Assembly (NCBI RefSeq): GCF_901709675.1
Contig: NC_051096.1
Coordinates: 1 to 64,000, forward strand
Length of the DNA stretch: 64,000 nucleotides
Direction of reading: 5' to 3'
Source: Syngnathus acus
Taxonomy: Eukaryota > Chordata > Actinopteri > Syngnathiformes > Syngnathidae
Of the stretch, positions 41,521 through 51,189 are shown one piece after another. Position numbers and translations under genes: made by a program. The notes beneath the pieces are model-generated. The model was not told where the DNA came from. It did no database searches and worked only from the letters and a program-made list of their open reading frames with translations. Numbering within the stretch: the first letter of the stretch is position 1; every line of letters starts with the position of its first letter.

Positions 41521-42585
41521 CACCTTTCTTTTTGGCCATTTTCTTCCACTGAGACTTGAACTCTGGTCGCTGGGGTGAGAGTCCTAACCCTAGCCCTAGC
41601 TCTAACCTTAACCCTACCTCTTACCCTAACCCTAGCCCTAGCTCTAACCTTAACCCTACCTCTTACCCTATTCCTAACCCTAACCCTAGCCCTAGCTCTA
41701 ACCTTAACCCTACCTCTTACCCTATTCCTAACCCTAACCCTAGCTCTAACCCTAGCTCTTACCCTATTCCTAACCCTAACCCTAGCTCTAACCCTAACTG
41801 TAACCCTAACTCTTACCCTAATCCTAACCGTAACCCTAGCTCTAATCCTAATCCTAGCTCTTACCCTATTCCTAACCCTAACCCTAGCTCTAACCTTAAA
41901 CCTAACCCTAATCCTAGCTCTTACCCTAGCTCTAACCCCTCACCTTTCTTTTTGGCCATTTTTTTCCACTGAGACTTGAACTCAGGTCGCTGGGGTGAGA
42001 GTCCTAACCCTAGCCCTAGCTCTAACCTTAACCCTACCTCTTACCCTAACCCTACCTCTTACCCTATTCCTAACCCTAGCTCTAACCCTATTCCTAACCC
42101 TAGCCCTAGCTCTAACCCTCGCTCTTACCCTATTCCTAACCCTAGTCCTAGCTCTAACCCTAGCTCTAACCCAACCCTAGCTCTTACCCTATTCCTAACC
42201 CTAACCCTAACCCTAGCTCTAACCCTAACCCTAATCCTTACCCTAGCTCTTACTCTAACCGTAATCCTAACCTTAGCTCTTACCCCTCACCTTTCTTTTT
42301 GGCCATTTTTTTCCATTGAGACTTGAACTCAGGTCGCTGGGGTGAGAGTCCTAACCCTAGCCCTAGCTCTAACCTTAACCCTACCTCTTACCCTAACCCT
42401 AGCCCTAGCCTTAACCCTACCTCTTACCCTAACCCTAGCCCTAACCCTACCTCTTACCCTATTCCTAACAACCCTAACAACCCTAGCAACCCTAGCAACC
42501 CTAGCAACCCTAGCAACCCTAGCAACCCTAGCAACCCTAGCAACCCTAACAACCCTAACAACCCTAACAACCCTAACTCTAGCAT
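41521..42585. repeat. Telomere-like satellite with tRNA-derived headers
   Basis: Three higher-order units each start with a 63-bp header (41521-41583, 41941-42003, 42288-42350). Each header holds the 3' half of a tRNA-Gln-like sequence up to the anticodon stem. CCTAACCC, CCTAGCCC, CTCTAACC and related hexamers follow. In the last unit the repeat changes to CAACCCTAG and CAACCCTAA (about 42470-42575). Open frames here are products of the repeat. Confidence 0.9.
41524..41539 (-). CDS. Possible first exon (MAKKK)
   Basis: ATG at 41539-41537 on the minus strand, five codons plus one base, then GTGAG. It joins in frame to the exon at 40283. The same 16 nt recur in the repeat headers at 41941 and 42288, so it was copied with the satellite. 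Short, so uncertain. Confidence 0.3.
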
Positions 42586-42647
42586 ATGGTTTTATGGGGG
42601 AGCACACGAGCAACTCTGTTGCAAATTTTTCAAGGATAAGATATTTT

Positions 42648-42719
42648 TGGTCCCACTGGGATTTGAACTCAGGTCGCTGGGGTGAGAGTACAGAGCACTA
42701 ACCACTACACTACAGAACC
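42648..42719 (-). tRNA. tRNA-Gln-bodied unit 1, anticodon CTC
   Basis: 72 nt on the minus strand with tRNA-Gln acceptor, D and T arms. Loop CTCTCAC gives anticodon CTC (Glu class). Discriminator A. First of nine tandem units; spacing to the next is 167 bp. Confidence 0.6.
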
Positions 42720-42814
42720 CACGCCATTACTTCATGGATGTTACCTATATGGTTTTATGGAGCAGCTCACAAGTAAATAGTATAGATAGGAATAGGTAAA
42801 TGCCAAAATACTTG

Positions 42815-42886
42815 AGGTTCCACTGAGACTTGAACTCTGGTCGCTGGGGTGAGAGTCCAGAGCACTAACCACTAGAGTATGTAACC
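42815..42886 (-). tRNA. tRNA-Gln-bodied unit 2, anticodon CTC
   Basis: 72 nt, loop CTCTCAC. The 5' acceptor strand carries a change at position 5. Confidence 0.55.
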
Positions 42887-42981
42887 CACACCATTAATCC
42901 ATGGAAGTTAGCTATATGGTTTTATGGAGCAGCTCACAAGCAAATAGCATAGATAGGAATAGGTAAATGTCAAAGTAGTTC

Positions 42982-43053
42982 AGGTTCCACTGAGACTTGA
43001 ACTCAGGTCACTGGGGTGAGAGACCAGAGCATTAACCACTACACTATGGAACG
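42982..43053 (-). tRNA. tRNA-Gln-bodied unit 3, anticodon CTC
   Basis: 72 nt, loop CTCTCAC. The first base is changed (C instead of G). Confidence 0.5.
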
Positions 43054-43157
43054 CACACCAATATTCCATGGAAGTTACGTATATGGTTTTATGGAGCAGC
43101 TCACAAGCCAGATATAGGAATAGTATAAATAGGAATAGGTAAATGCCAAAATAGTTG

Positions 43158-43229
43158 AGGTTCCACTGAGACTTGAACGCAGGGCGCTGGGGTGAGAGTC
43201 TAGAGTACTAACCACTACAGTATGGAACC
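43158..43229 (-). tRNA. tRNA-Gln-bodied unit 4, anticodon CTC
   Basis: 72 nt, loop CTCTCAC. GGTTCCATACTGTAGTGG start and TTCAAGTCTC B box are kept; a change in the T-stem region (GCGTTCAAG). Confidence 0.6.
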
Positions 43230-43324
43230 CACACTATTAATCCATGGAAGTTACCTATATGGTTTTATAGAGCAGCTCACAAGCAAATAGCATACATGGG
43301 AATAGGTAAATGCCAAAATAGTTG

Positions 43325-43396
43325 AGGTTCCACTGAGACTTGAACTCAAGTCGCTGGGGTGAGAGTCCACAGCACAAACCACTACAGTATGGAACC
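43325..43396 (-). tRNA. tRNA-Gln-bodied unit 5, anticodon CTC
   Basis: 72 nt, loop CTCTCAC. D stem altered (GGTTTGTGC). Confidence 0.55.
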
Positions 43397-43495
43397 CACG
43401 GCATTACGTCATGGAAGTTACGTATATGGTTTTATGGACCAGCTCACAAGCAAATAGTATATATACATAGGAATAGGTAAATGCCAAAATAGTTG

Positions 43496-43567
43496 ATGTT
43501 CCACTGAGACTTGAACTCCGGTCACTGGGGTGGGAATCCAGAGCACTAACCACTACACTATGGAACG
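43496..43567 (-). tRNA. tRNA-Gln-bodied unit 6, anticodon CTC region altered
   Basis: 72 nt. The loop reads ATTCCCAC because of a change next to the anticodon (GGGAATCC on the plus strand). First base changed. Likely decayed. Confidence 0.45.
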
Positions 43568-43659
43568 CACGACATTATTTCATGGAAGTTACGTATATGG
43601 TTTTATGGAGCAGCTCACAAGCCAGTATAGATAGGAATAGGTAAATGCCAAAATAGTTG

Positions 43660-43731
43660 AGGTTCCACTGAGACTTGAACTCAGGTCGCTGGGGTGAGAG
43701 TACAGAGCACTAACCACTACAGTATGGAAAC
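43660..43731 (-). tRNA. tRNA-Gln-bodied unit 7, anticodon CTC
   Basis: 72 nt, loop CTCTCAC; body as in unit 4. Confidence 0.55.
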
Positions 43732-43827
43732 CACACCATTGTTTCATGGAAGTTATGTATATGGTTTTATGGAGCAGCTCACAAGCATATATATATATAT
43801 AGGAATAGGCAAATGCCAAAACAGTTG

Positions 43828-43899
43828 AGGTTCCACTGAGACTTGAACTCGGGTCGCTGGGGTGAGAGTCCAGAGCACTTACCACTACACTATGGAACT
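43828..43899 (-). tRNA. tRNA-Gln-bodied unit 8, anticodon CTC
   Basis: 72 nt, loop CTCTCAC. First base changed to A. T stem with CCCGAG. Confidence 0.55.
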
Positions 43900-43982
43900 C
43901 ATGCCATGGAAGTTACGTATATGGTTTTATAGAGCAGCTCACAAGCAGTATAGATAGGAATAGGTAAATGCAAAAAAGGTTG

Positions 43983-44054
43983 AGGTTCCACTGAGACTTG
44001 AACTCGGATCAGTGGATTCAGAGTCCAGTGTGCTAACCATTACACTATGGAACC
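43983..44054 (-). tRNA. tRNA-Gln (CTG), array edge unit
   Basis: 72 nt, last unit of the array. It has the true tRNA-Gln loop CTCTGAA, anticodon CTG. Pair 27-43 is C-C, the rest of the stems pair. It shows the parent type of the eight units before it. Confidence 0.6.
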
Positions 44055-44060
44055 ACAAGG

Positions 44061-44271
44061 TCCAGACCATGGCAGGCATATGCTGGTGTGGGAGCCAGAA
44101 GTTTTGAATTCTTTTTTTTTTTTTTTTCTTCTTTTTTTTTAATTGCTAATGTGTCAATTGCTGGGCATCTGAAACCAGTTTTTCCAGTGTCCAGAGACCA
44201 GCTATTCCAATTTAGTCCCATAATTGGCTTTCTGTACAGCGCACAAGTGGCAGGGAAGTCTGGGAGTACAG
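44061..44271. other. Non-coding, T-rich
   Basis: Includes T runs at about 44110-44140. No feature recognised. Confidence 0.35.
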
Positions 44272-44750
44272 TCAAACCTCGGTTTTCGAACGTCCCGGTT
44301 CTCGAACAAATCGGAATTCGAACAAAGAAATTCGAGATTTTTTTGCTTCGGTTGTCCAACAAAATTCGGAGGTTGAACCTCGCAAGATGAGCCGAAAGGA
44401 CCCGAGAAAACCCGACCGCGCGGCCCGGATGCCGACTGACTCCGTTCGTTATTGTAATTTCGTTACTTTGAGGATTGTATTAACCCCTAATCATGCCTCC
44501 AAAGAAAGCAAGTGGGAGCAGTAAAGCCATCCTAAAACACAAAGGCGCTCTTTAAGCAATGCGACAGTGAGCGCCCGGCGCGCTGCGGTTGCCCGACCGC
44601 ACCAAATTAAGCTCCCTGCGCACTGAGATCCACTTAAATTTTAGAAAGTACATCAGAACTTTAAAAATATTTTCTAGATTTCAGCGACGGCTCTGTCACA
44701 ATAATGCGACCAGCGCGGTGCAGTTGGGCGGTCGGCGGCACGCTACGGTT
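44272..44750 (+). mobile_element. pogo/Tigger-like fragment
   Basis: Starts ACAGTCAAACCTCGGTTTTC with TTCGAAC repeats. A short frame at about 44493 opens ATGCCTCCAAAGAAAGCAAG (MPPKKAS), a start typical of pogo-type transposases, and stops soon after. The rest matches 29190-29400 inverted. Confidence 0.55.
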
Positions 44751-44756
44751 GAGCGT

Positions 44757-44835
44757 TCTCTCTCGCTCTCGCTCTCTCTCGCGCTCTCTCTTGCTCTCTC
44801 TCTCTCTCTCTCGCACTCTTTCTCGCTCTCTCTCA

Positions 44836-44912
<77 letters not shown>
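44757..44912. repeat. (CTCTCG)n and (CA)n simple repeats
   Basis: CT-rich tract about 44757-44842, CA tract about 44843-44912. Confidence 0.9.
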
Positions 44913-44913
<1 letters not shown>

Positions 44914-44949
44914 ATCATCGGCGGACACTCGGGACGAGTATGACTGTCT

Positions 44950-47900
44950 TCTTCTCAGGGTCGTCTACTTGTGGGTCCGCAGGTGGGCGTAGAGGCCGAT
45001 CCGGGATCCACATATTTTTGTGCAGTGTGGGCAGGGGAAAGTGGTGGTGGGTTGTGGTCGTGCTGGAGCCTGTTTTTGTCTTTCCTTACGGAGTTGTTGT
45101 TTGGTTTCTGGGACACGGCGGAGTTCCTTTTCATGATGTGCTGCCCCTTCTTGCACCGCTACCCTCCAGCAGTTCCTGTTCAAGGCGATGCGCTCCCAGT
45201 CCTGAGATGTTATTTGGAATTTCTTGAGACTGGTCTTGAGGTTGTCCTTAAAACGTTTCTTTTGCCCGCCCGGGGCTCGCGGACCTCTCTCCAGCTGGGA
45301 GTATAACATCTGTTTGGGGAGGCGGGTGTCAGCCATGCGGATGAGATGTCCTGTCCATCGGAGTTGGTGCTGCATTATTAAGGTGGTGATGCTCGGTATC
45401 CTGGCTTCCTCCAGAACGCTGATGTTTGTGCGTCTGTCCTCCCATTTGATCCTGAGTATTTTCCTCAAGGTTCTCTGGTGGTGTTGTTCAAGAGCTCTTA
45501 GTTGCCTGCTGTAGGTTGTCCATGATTCTGCCCCATAAAGTAAGGTGGGGAGAACCACAGCTTTGTAAACCAGGAGGTTGGTGTCAACCCGGAGGTCTCT
45601 GTCTTTAAAGACTCTTTTCCGCAGTCTGGCATACGCTCCACTGGCACAGCTCAGGCGATGGTTGACCTCAGAGTCAATGTCCGCTTTGGAGGAGAGAAGG
45701 CAGCCGAGGTAGGGGAAGTGGTGAACATATTCAAGTGCAGTGTTGTCCACATTTATGATGGGCGGAGTAGATGGCTGGTTGGGTGGGGGTTGATGTAGCA
45801 CCTGGGTCTTCTTGATGTTCACGGTCAGACCCAGGGCTCTGTATGCCTTAGCGAAGGAGTTCAGGATGCCCTGGAGGTCTTCTGCAGAGTGTGCTGCAAT
45901 GGCATTATCGTCTGCATACTGAAGCTCCACGACCGTGGTGGTTCTGATCTTGGTTTTGGCTTTGAACCTGTTAAGGTTGAAGAGCCTGCCATCAGTTCTG
46001 TACCAAATTGGGATTCCGTGTGGTAGTTCTTCGTTGATGAGGTGGAGTATGGCGGCAATGAACACAGAGAACAGGGTGGGTGCAATGATGCATCCCTGTT
46101 TGACCCCTGTCTCTACAGTGAAAGGCTCAGTCAAGGAGCTGTTGTTGAGCACTGTGGCTGTCATTCCGTCATGTAATAAACCCAGTATTCTGACGTATTT
46201 ATCCGGGCAACCATACTTCAGAAGGATTTTGTCAGGTCTATGAAAGCCATGAACAAAGGCTGTTTATGCTCACGGCATTATTCCTAGAGTTGGCGTGCTG
46301 TAAAAATCATGTCTGCAGTGCCTCTAGATGGGCGAAAACCGCACTGCGATACTGGGAGAACTTCCTCAGACAGTGGCAGTAGGCGATTGGCAAGAACACG
46401 AGCAAGTACTTTGCCAACTGTTGAAAGGAGCGAGATGCCCCTATAGTTTCCGCAATCCGCTTTGTCCCCTTTCTTGAAAATGGTCACTATCAGAGCATCC
46501 CTGTGCTCCGAGGGGAGTACTTCTTTTTCCCAGACCTTCAGAAAGAAGGAATGGAGGTGGCGCTGGAGCTCTACTCCACCTTCCTTTAGGACCTCAGCTG
46601 GGATCCCATCTGGCCCAGAGGCCTTGTTGTTCTTCAGGCTCCTGATGGCATCTTGGACCTCTGCTAAAGTGGGAGGTTCACCCATGTCTTCCCTGATGGG
46701 ACTCTGAGGGATGTGACTGAGGAAATCTGACTGAGTTGTGCTGTCACGGTTGAGGAGTTCCTGAAAGTGCTCTCTCCACCGGTTGTTTATGGACTCATTG
46801 TCCTTCAACAGCTCCTGCCCGTCTTTAGAGCGTAGGGGGTTTTGGCCGCGATGGCTTGGGCCGTAGACAGCCTTAGTAGCGCTGAAAAAGCCTCTGGTGT
46901 CACCAGAGTCTGACAAACTCTAGATTTCCAGTGCCCTTTCTGTCCACCAGGAGTTTTTAATCTGTCTCACCCGGCTCTGGACGTCAGCCTTGGCTCTGGA
47001 GTTAGCCTGTCTCTTTGCTGTGCAGGTGATGTCATTTTGCCAGACACGAAAGGTTTCCCTTTTCTTGGAGATGAGCTGTTCTATCTCCGTGTCGTTCTCA
47101 TCAAACCAGTCCTGATGCTTTCTGGCCTTGTACCCGAGAGTGGCACGGCAGGTGTCGAGGATGGAAGACTTGAGCAGGCTCCAGTGTTCGTCAATGTCCT
47201 CAGGGTATTCCTGATTGAGGCTTTCTCCAAGAGAGGCCTGAAACTGCTGCAGGGCGGCAGTTTTGTTCAGGGTCTCAAGGTTTAGTCTCTGCCGGCTCAG
47301 CTTCTTTTGCAGTCTCCTCTTCCTCTTGAGTCTGATGGACATCGTGGATCGTATCAGGCGGTGATCTGTCCAGCAGGCCTCTGAATCCATCATGGCTTTT
47401 GTGATGCTCACGTCGCGCTGATCCCTGGCCCTGACAATGACATAGTCAATAAGATGCCATTGTTTAGAACGAGGGTGTCTCCATGAACCATTGAGTTTGT
47501 TCTTCTGGCGAAAGATGGTATTGGTGATGGTAAGGTCGTATTGAGCACATTTGCTAAGAAGCAAAACCCCATTGGAGTTGATGTTTCCAATGCCTTCCTT
47601 TCCAATGGTGCCCTTCCAGAGTTGGTGGTCTCGGCCCACTCTGGCATTGAAATCTCCCAATATAATAATCTTGTCCTCCTTGGGGATTTTTGACAATACC
47701 TCATCCAGACAGGCATATAAGGCCTCTTTTTTGTCCTCATCGGAAACGAGGGTAGGTGCATAAGCACTAAGAACTGTTGCCGTCATCTAACATCCACCGC
47801 CTGATGTGCCAGCTTGTGACTAGGGGCTTCCAGACTTCACAATCCTGCCCCCGTTGCCACTTACTGGTCGCCACAGGACTTTAATCCGGGATGTAAGGTG

Positions 47901-48080
47901 GACTCCCTGAAAAAGACGCCTGTGCGTGACTTTGTTTAAAGTGGGGAGACTGGTGCACAGACAGTCACCACACTGTCCTTGACAGATCGGGGTCAGAGTC
48001 CAGTGGCAAGGAGACCAAGACGACTGGTGACCCTTTTCTGCTGCAGCCTTCATCCGCCTTCCCAGCCGTTGTGACGCCAC
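44950..48080 (-). mobile_element. APE-type LINE with C-terminal C2H2 finger
   Basis: Minus-strand LINE with endonuclease and RT and a C-terminal zinc finger. The first part of the endonuclease is missing. The clade is uncertain (RTE/Proto2-like). Non-coding sequence at 47787-48080 may be its 5' remnant. Confidence 0.75.
44965..47786 (-). pseudogene. LINE ORF2: endonuclease, RT and CCHH finger, few lesions
   Basis: From 47786 down: endonuclease motifs ILGDFNARVG, HLIDYVIV and TDHRLI. RT entry follows with NNKASGPDGIPAEVL, YRGISLLSTVGK (RT0/1), FIDLTKSF, GVKQGCIIAPTLF (motif B) and LQYADDNAIAA (motif C intact), then RLRWTGHLIRM. The C-terminal finger is C-x2-C...H-x4-H (CPHCTKIC...HLRTH). Lesions: TAG at about 46917-46919, stops around 46285-46292 and a frameshift near 46215-46225. 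Otherwise long and clean, so not very old. Confidence 0.8.
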
Positions 48081-48510
48081 CCCTTAGGTCAGCTATCATC
48101 CTCCGCCTGGTCCACCGTTGAGGTCTTCACTATTTTACCCATAGCTGGAGCTGTTTACCCACAGTGGTTGATGGGCAGTAGGGCGTGTCCACACACCGGT
48201 GGGCCTACATGCCACATCTCTGGGGCCCACTGCTGCTCCGAGATCCTGCACAACTTAGCCTGGGACCACAAGGGGCCAGTTGCCGTGTGTGGCCACGAGG
48301 AGGCGTGTGCAAGTCTTGGCAATGGAGAGGCTGTGTACCGGCTTATACACTCGGCTCCTCTTTTCACCCCCGGAAACAGAGGGCTAGCCGGTGGCGGTAG
48401 CTGAAAGCAGAAAAGTGGCAAGCAGACGCAGCATGCAGCATGCACAAACTACAGGCACTACGACTCCAACACGACTGCACTGACGCATCACACGCCCTGT
48501 GTGCTGATGG

Positions 48511-48511
<1 letters not shown>
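48081..48511. other. Non-coding, nothing recognised
   Basis: GC-richer than the flanks. It may be 5' UTR of the minus-strand LINE, but no copy is here for comparison. Confidence 0.35.
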
Positions 48512-48589
<78 letters not shown>

Positions 48590-48606
48590 GCACACACACA
48601 CACACA
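48512..48606. repeat. (CA)n microsatellite
   Basis: About 95 bp of CA dinucleotides with two CG interruptions. Confidence 0.95.
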
Positions 48607-48845
48607 CAGGGCAGTGACTCTCCAATACACATAGATACCAAATGGTCAGGTGAAGCTTTCCCGCCTTTTCCGGACAGTATAAAACCTTCTGACCTGGAGA
48701 CCTGACCTAGTGTTGTTACATCTGCTGAAGTGCCATGTGCATTGACCGGCCATTAAACAACCCAAGATCTTGCCAATAAAGAACCAACCGTTACTCCACA
48801 TCTTAGTTTTCCTGACCCAACAACAGACATCATCAACAACATGCA

Positions 48846-48921
48846 ACAGCCGTTGGTGGAATCGAACCCGCACTTTCCTAACTGTGAAGCGGACGTGCTA
48901 ACCAGTGTACCACCGAGCCGC
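48846..48921 (-). mobile_element. tRNA-derived SINE head fragment
   Basis: The minus strand reads GGCTCGGTGGTACACTGG (A box), then CACGTCCGC and GGGTTCGATTCC (B box). It is a tRNA-like head of a type common in fish SINEs, without a recognisable body. Confidence 0.5.
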
Positions 48922-49523
48922 CAAAGAGTATAAATACTACTATGTTGAGTCAAATACAAGACAGATTACAGATTTAAAACCACCCTTCGACGAGGATGGG
49001 AATCCATGCGAGCAGAGCACAGCGGATTATCAATCCATCGCCTTAAACTCTCGGCCACCTCATCGTGGACAACTTGTGTTGACACATCACATTATGTACG
49101 TTGTGCCAAGATACTTTGGATGTGAAGATAATGAAAATCCGGCGAGGATGTGATATGAAATGATGAGTGGAGAGCACAATGGGGTAGCAACACATCGCCT
49201 GAATATCTCAGCCACCGCATCTCATGCATGAGTTGTATGGGCGACATGATATGGTATGTACGGTGTGGTATAAGCCGCAAGGTAATATGATACAATACTT
49301 TAGATGTGAAACAAAGAAGAGATAAGCCACAAAAGAAGTGACACTGTCAACAAAGAAAAACGTTTTTTCAATGTTGTCTCACCCCAAATCTTTGGGATTA
49401 TCGGATCTGCGCAGTTGGATAATTCCACCAACATTTTAACATCAACATTCTTTCATGGTCTGCCTGGGTGTCCTGGCTGAAGATCCTAAAGGTTTTGAAT
49501 TCATTTTATGATTCCGCATATAA
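48922..49523. other. Non-coding; last 200 bp is a duplicated segment
   Basis: About 49330-49523 matches 55845-55940 plus 56270-56740 without the SINE and LTR of that copy, and in reverse 29640-29760. The rest shows nothing. Confidence 0.55.
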
Positions 49524-49548
49524 GCCATGATCGTATAGTGATAAGTAC
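49524..49548 (+). pseudogene. tRNA-His gene, 5' part, interrupted
   Basis: GCCATGATCGTATAGTG followed by ATAAGTAC is the first 25 nt of tRNA-His. The rest lies at 55642-55690 after a 6.1-kb transposon. Confidence 0.75.
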
Positions 49549-49664
49549 CGTAAATTCCGGACTATAAGCCGCGGCTTTTTTCCCAAATTTTGAACCCTGC
49601 GGTTTATAGTCAGGTGCGGCTTATATAAGGATTTTTTCGTGATTTTTGTGATGACTTGATCACT

Positions 49665-50993
49665 TCAAGATTCAAGAGTTTTTATTCGCCATGTTTGAGC
49701 GTGCCAAACAAGGAATTTGACTTCGGTAAAACACACCCTCTGTTCAACATTTAGGTGACTAACAACACTCAGGACATGTGAATAATGGCAAAAACAGTGT
49801 AGACAAATTCAAAAAGGTGTGAAGAGCAGGATGTTATTGCACAGTAATGACTCTGAGACTCTATGAGTGGTGTGAGTTCATCAGAGCAACAGCCTGGGGG
49901 AAGAAGATGTCTCTGTGTCTGCTGGTTTTGGCGTACCGAGCTCTATAACGCCGTCCGGAGGGGAGTAGTTCAAACAGACTGCAACCTGGGTGAGAAGGGT
50001 CTGTAGAGATGTTCCTTGCACGTTTCCTGGTCCTGGACAGGTACAAGTCTTGGATAGATGGGAGGTTGATTCCAATGATCTTTTCTGCAGTCCTGATTGT
50101 CCGTTGCAGTCTGTGCTTGTCTTGTTTGGAGGCTGATCCAAACCAGACAGTGATGAAGGTGCAGAGGACAGACTGGATGATGGCAGTGTAGAAGGTCTTC
50201 AGAAGCTCTCGCGGCAGGTTGAACTTCTTGAGCTGTCTCAGGAAGTACAGCCTCTGCTGGGCCTTCTTCCGGACAGAGTCTATGAGGCCGGTCCATTTCG
50301 GGTCGCGAGAGATTGTGGTTCCCAGGAACTTGAAGGTGTCTGTGGAGAGAATAGTATTACTGCGGATAGTGAGGGGTAAAAGTGGTGAAGGGTCTCGCCT
50401 GAAATCCACTGTCATCTCCACGGTCTTGAGCGGGTTCAGCTCCAGATGAGAGTCTGTGCCCCTCTGGTGGGACACGTTACGTGCTGTCTGTATCTGGGCA
50501 GTTCGTGTGCGAGGTTCGCCCTGTTAAGATCACCCAGAACAATTATTAGTGAGTTTGGTAGAAGTTTCTCCATGTCTGTTACCTGGTCAGCCAGCATCTG
50601 CGTGGCTTCACTCGCACGTGCGTGTGGTGGGATGTAAACAGCCGCCATGACGATCGAGGAGAACTCCCGTGGTGAATAGAACGGCCGGCAGTTTATGAAA
50701 AGTGTTTCTAGGAGAGGGCTGCAAAACTCTTTCAACACCGTGACATCAGTACACCAACGTTCATTAATGTAGAAACAGAGACCACCTCCCTTTGATTTTC
50801 CGGAGAGCTCCGCGCTGCGATCTGCTCGCGTTAGCCTGAACCCGGCTAGCTCCACGGCGTGGTGGGGGGTTCGTTCGCTGAGCCACGTTTCCACAAAGCA
50901 CAGCGCGGCCGATCTGCTGAAGTCCGTGTTCCTTGAAGTGAGGAGCAGCAGTTCGTCCATCTTGTTCGCCAGGGAGCGGACATTCGCCAGATG
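49665..50993 (-). mobile_element. L2-like LINE (family C), internally deleted
   Basis: Minus-strand copy with 3' tail at 49665-49690. The endonuclease part (50993 to about 50465) is joined directly to the thumb (from about 50455). About 1.5 kb including all RT catalytic motifs is missing. Confidence 0.85.
49861..50960 (-). pseudogene. LINE ORF2 lacking the RT palm
   Basis: From 50960: NVRSLANKMDE region, VETWLSERTPHH, GLCFYIN, VLGDLNRAN and CPTRGAQT, then a jump to [10 protein letters not shown] and on to the stop at 49861. The two parts are in different frames. No catalytic YADD remains. Confidence 0.8.
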
Positions 50994-51189
50994 ATATTAT
51001 GAGCTTTAGTAGGAATGCACGCTAGGTGACCTGCGTCAAAGGGCTCTAAACCCTTTCTCTTACTCTGCCATGTGACTCAGAGATTACACAAAGCAGTGGC
51101 GCTGTTTGGACCATCTGCATTGTATTAAAACCCAATCAATCAGCATTTAAATTCAATTCTTCTGACATTTTGCTCACCAAAAACAAGTT
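50994..51189. other. Host DNA-transposon interior between the two LINEs
   Basis: No feature recognised. Confidence 0.35.

Larger units (their letters stand above)
42586..44060 (-). repeat. Tandem array of nine tRNA-containing units
   Basis: Units of about 155-176 bp: a 72-nt tRNA-Gln-like sequence plus a spacer with CATGGAAGTTA, TATATGGTTTTATGGAGCAGCTCACAAG and ATAGGAATAGGTAAATGCC. Distances between successive tRNA starts are 167, 167, 176, 167, 171, 164, 168 and 155 bp. Confidence 0.9.

Noticed and set aside
41556-42701. Long open frames rich in Asn-Pro-Ser or Leu-Thr
   Set aside because: They come from CCTAAC-type repeats without stops; no real protein.
44589-45227. A 212-codon frame with runs of Ser-Leu and Thr-His
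   Set aside because: It crosses CT and CA simple repeats and then the antisense of a LINE.
48364-48641. Frames rich in Cys-Val
   Set aside because: Translation of a CA microsatellite.
48640-48925. An LTR followed by a primer-binding site (TGGTGGAATCGAACC)
   Set aside because: The match covers a whole tRNA-like head of about 76 nt, not just 18 nt, so a SINE head explains it better; no TG...CA ends or duplication found.
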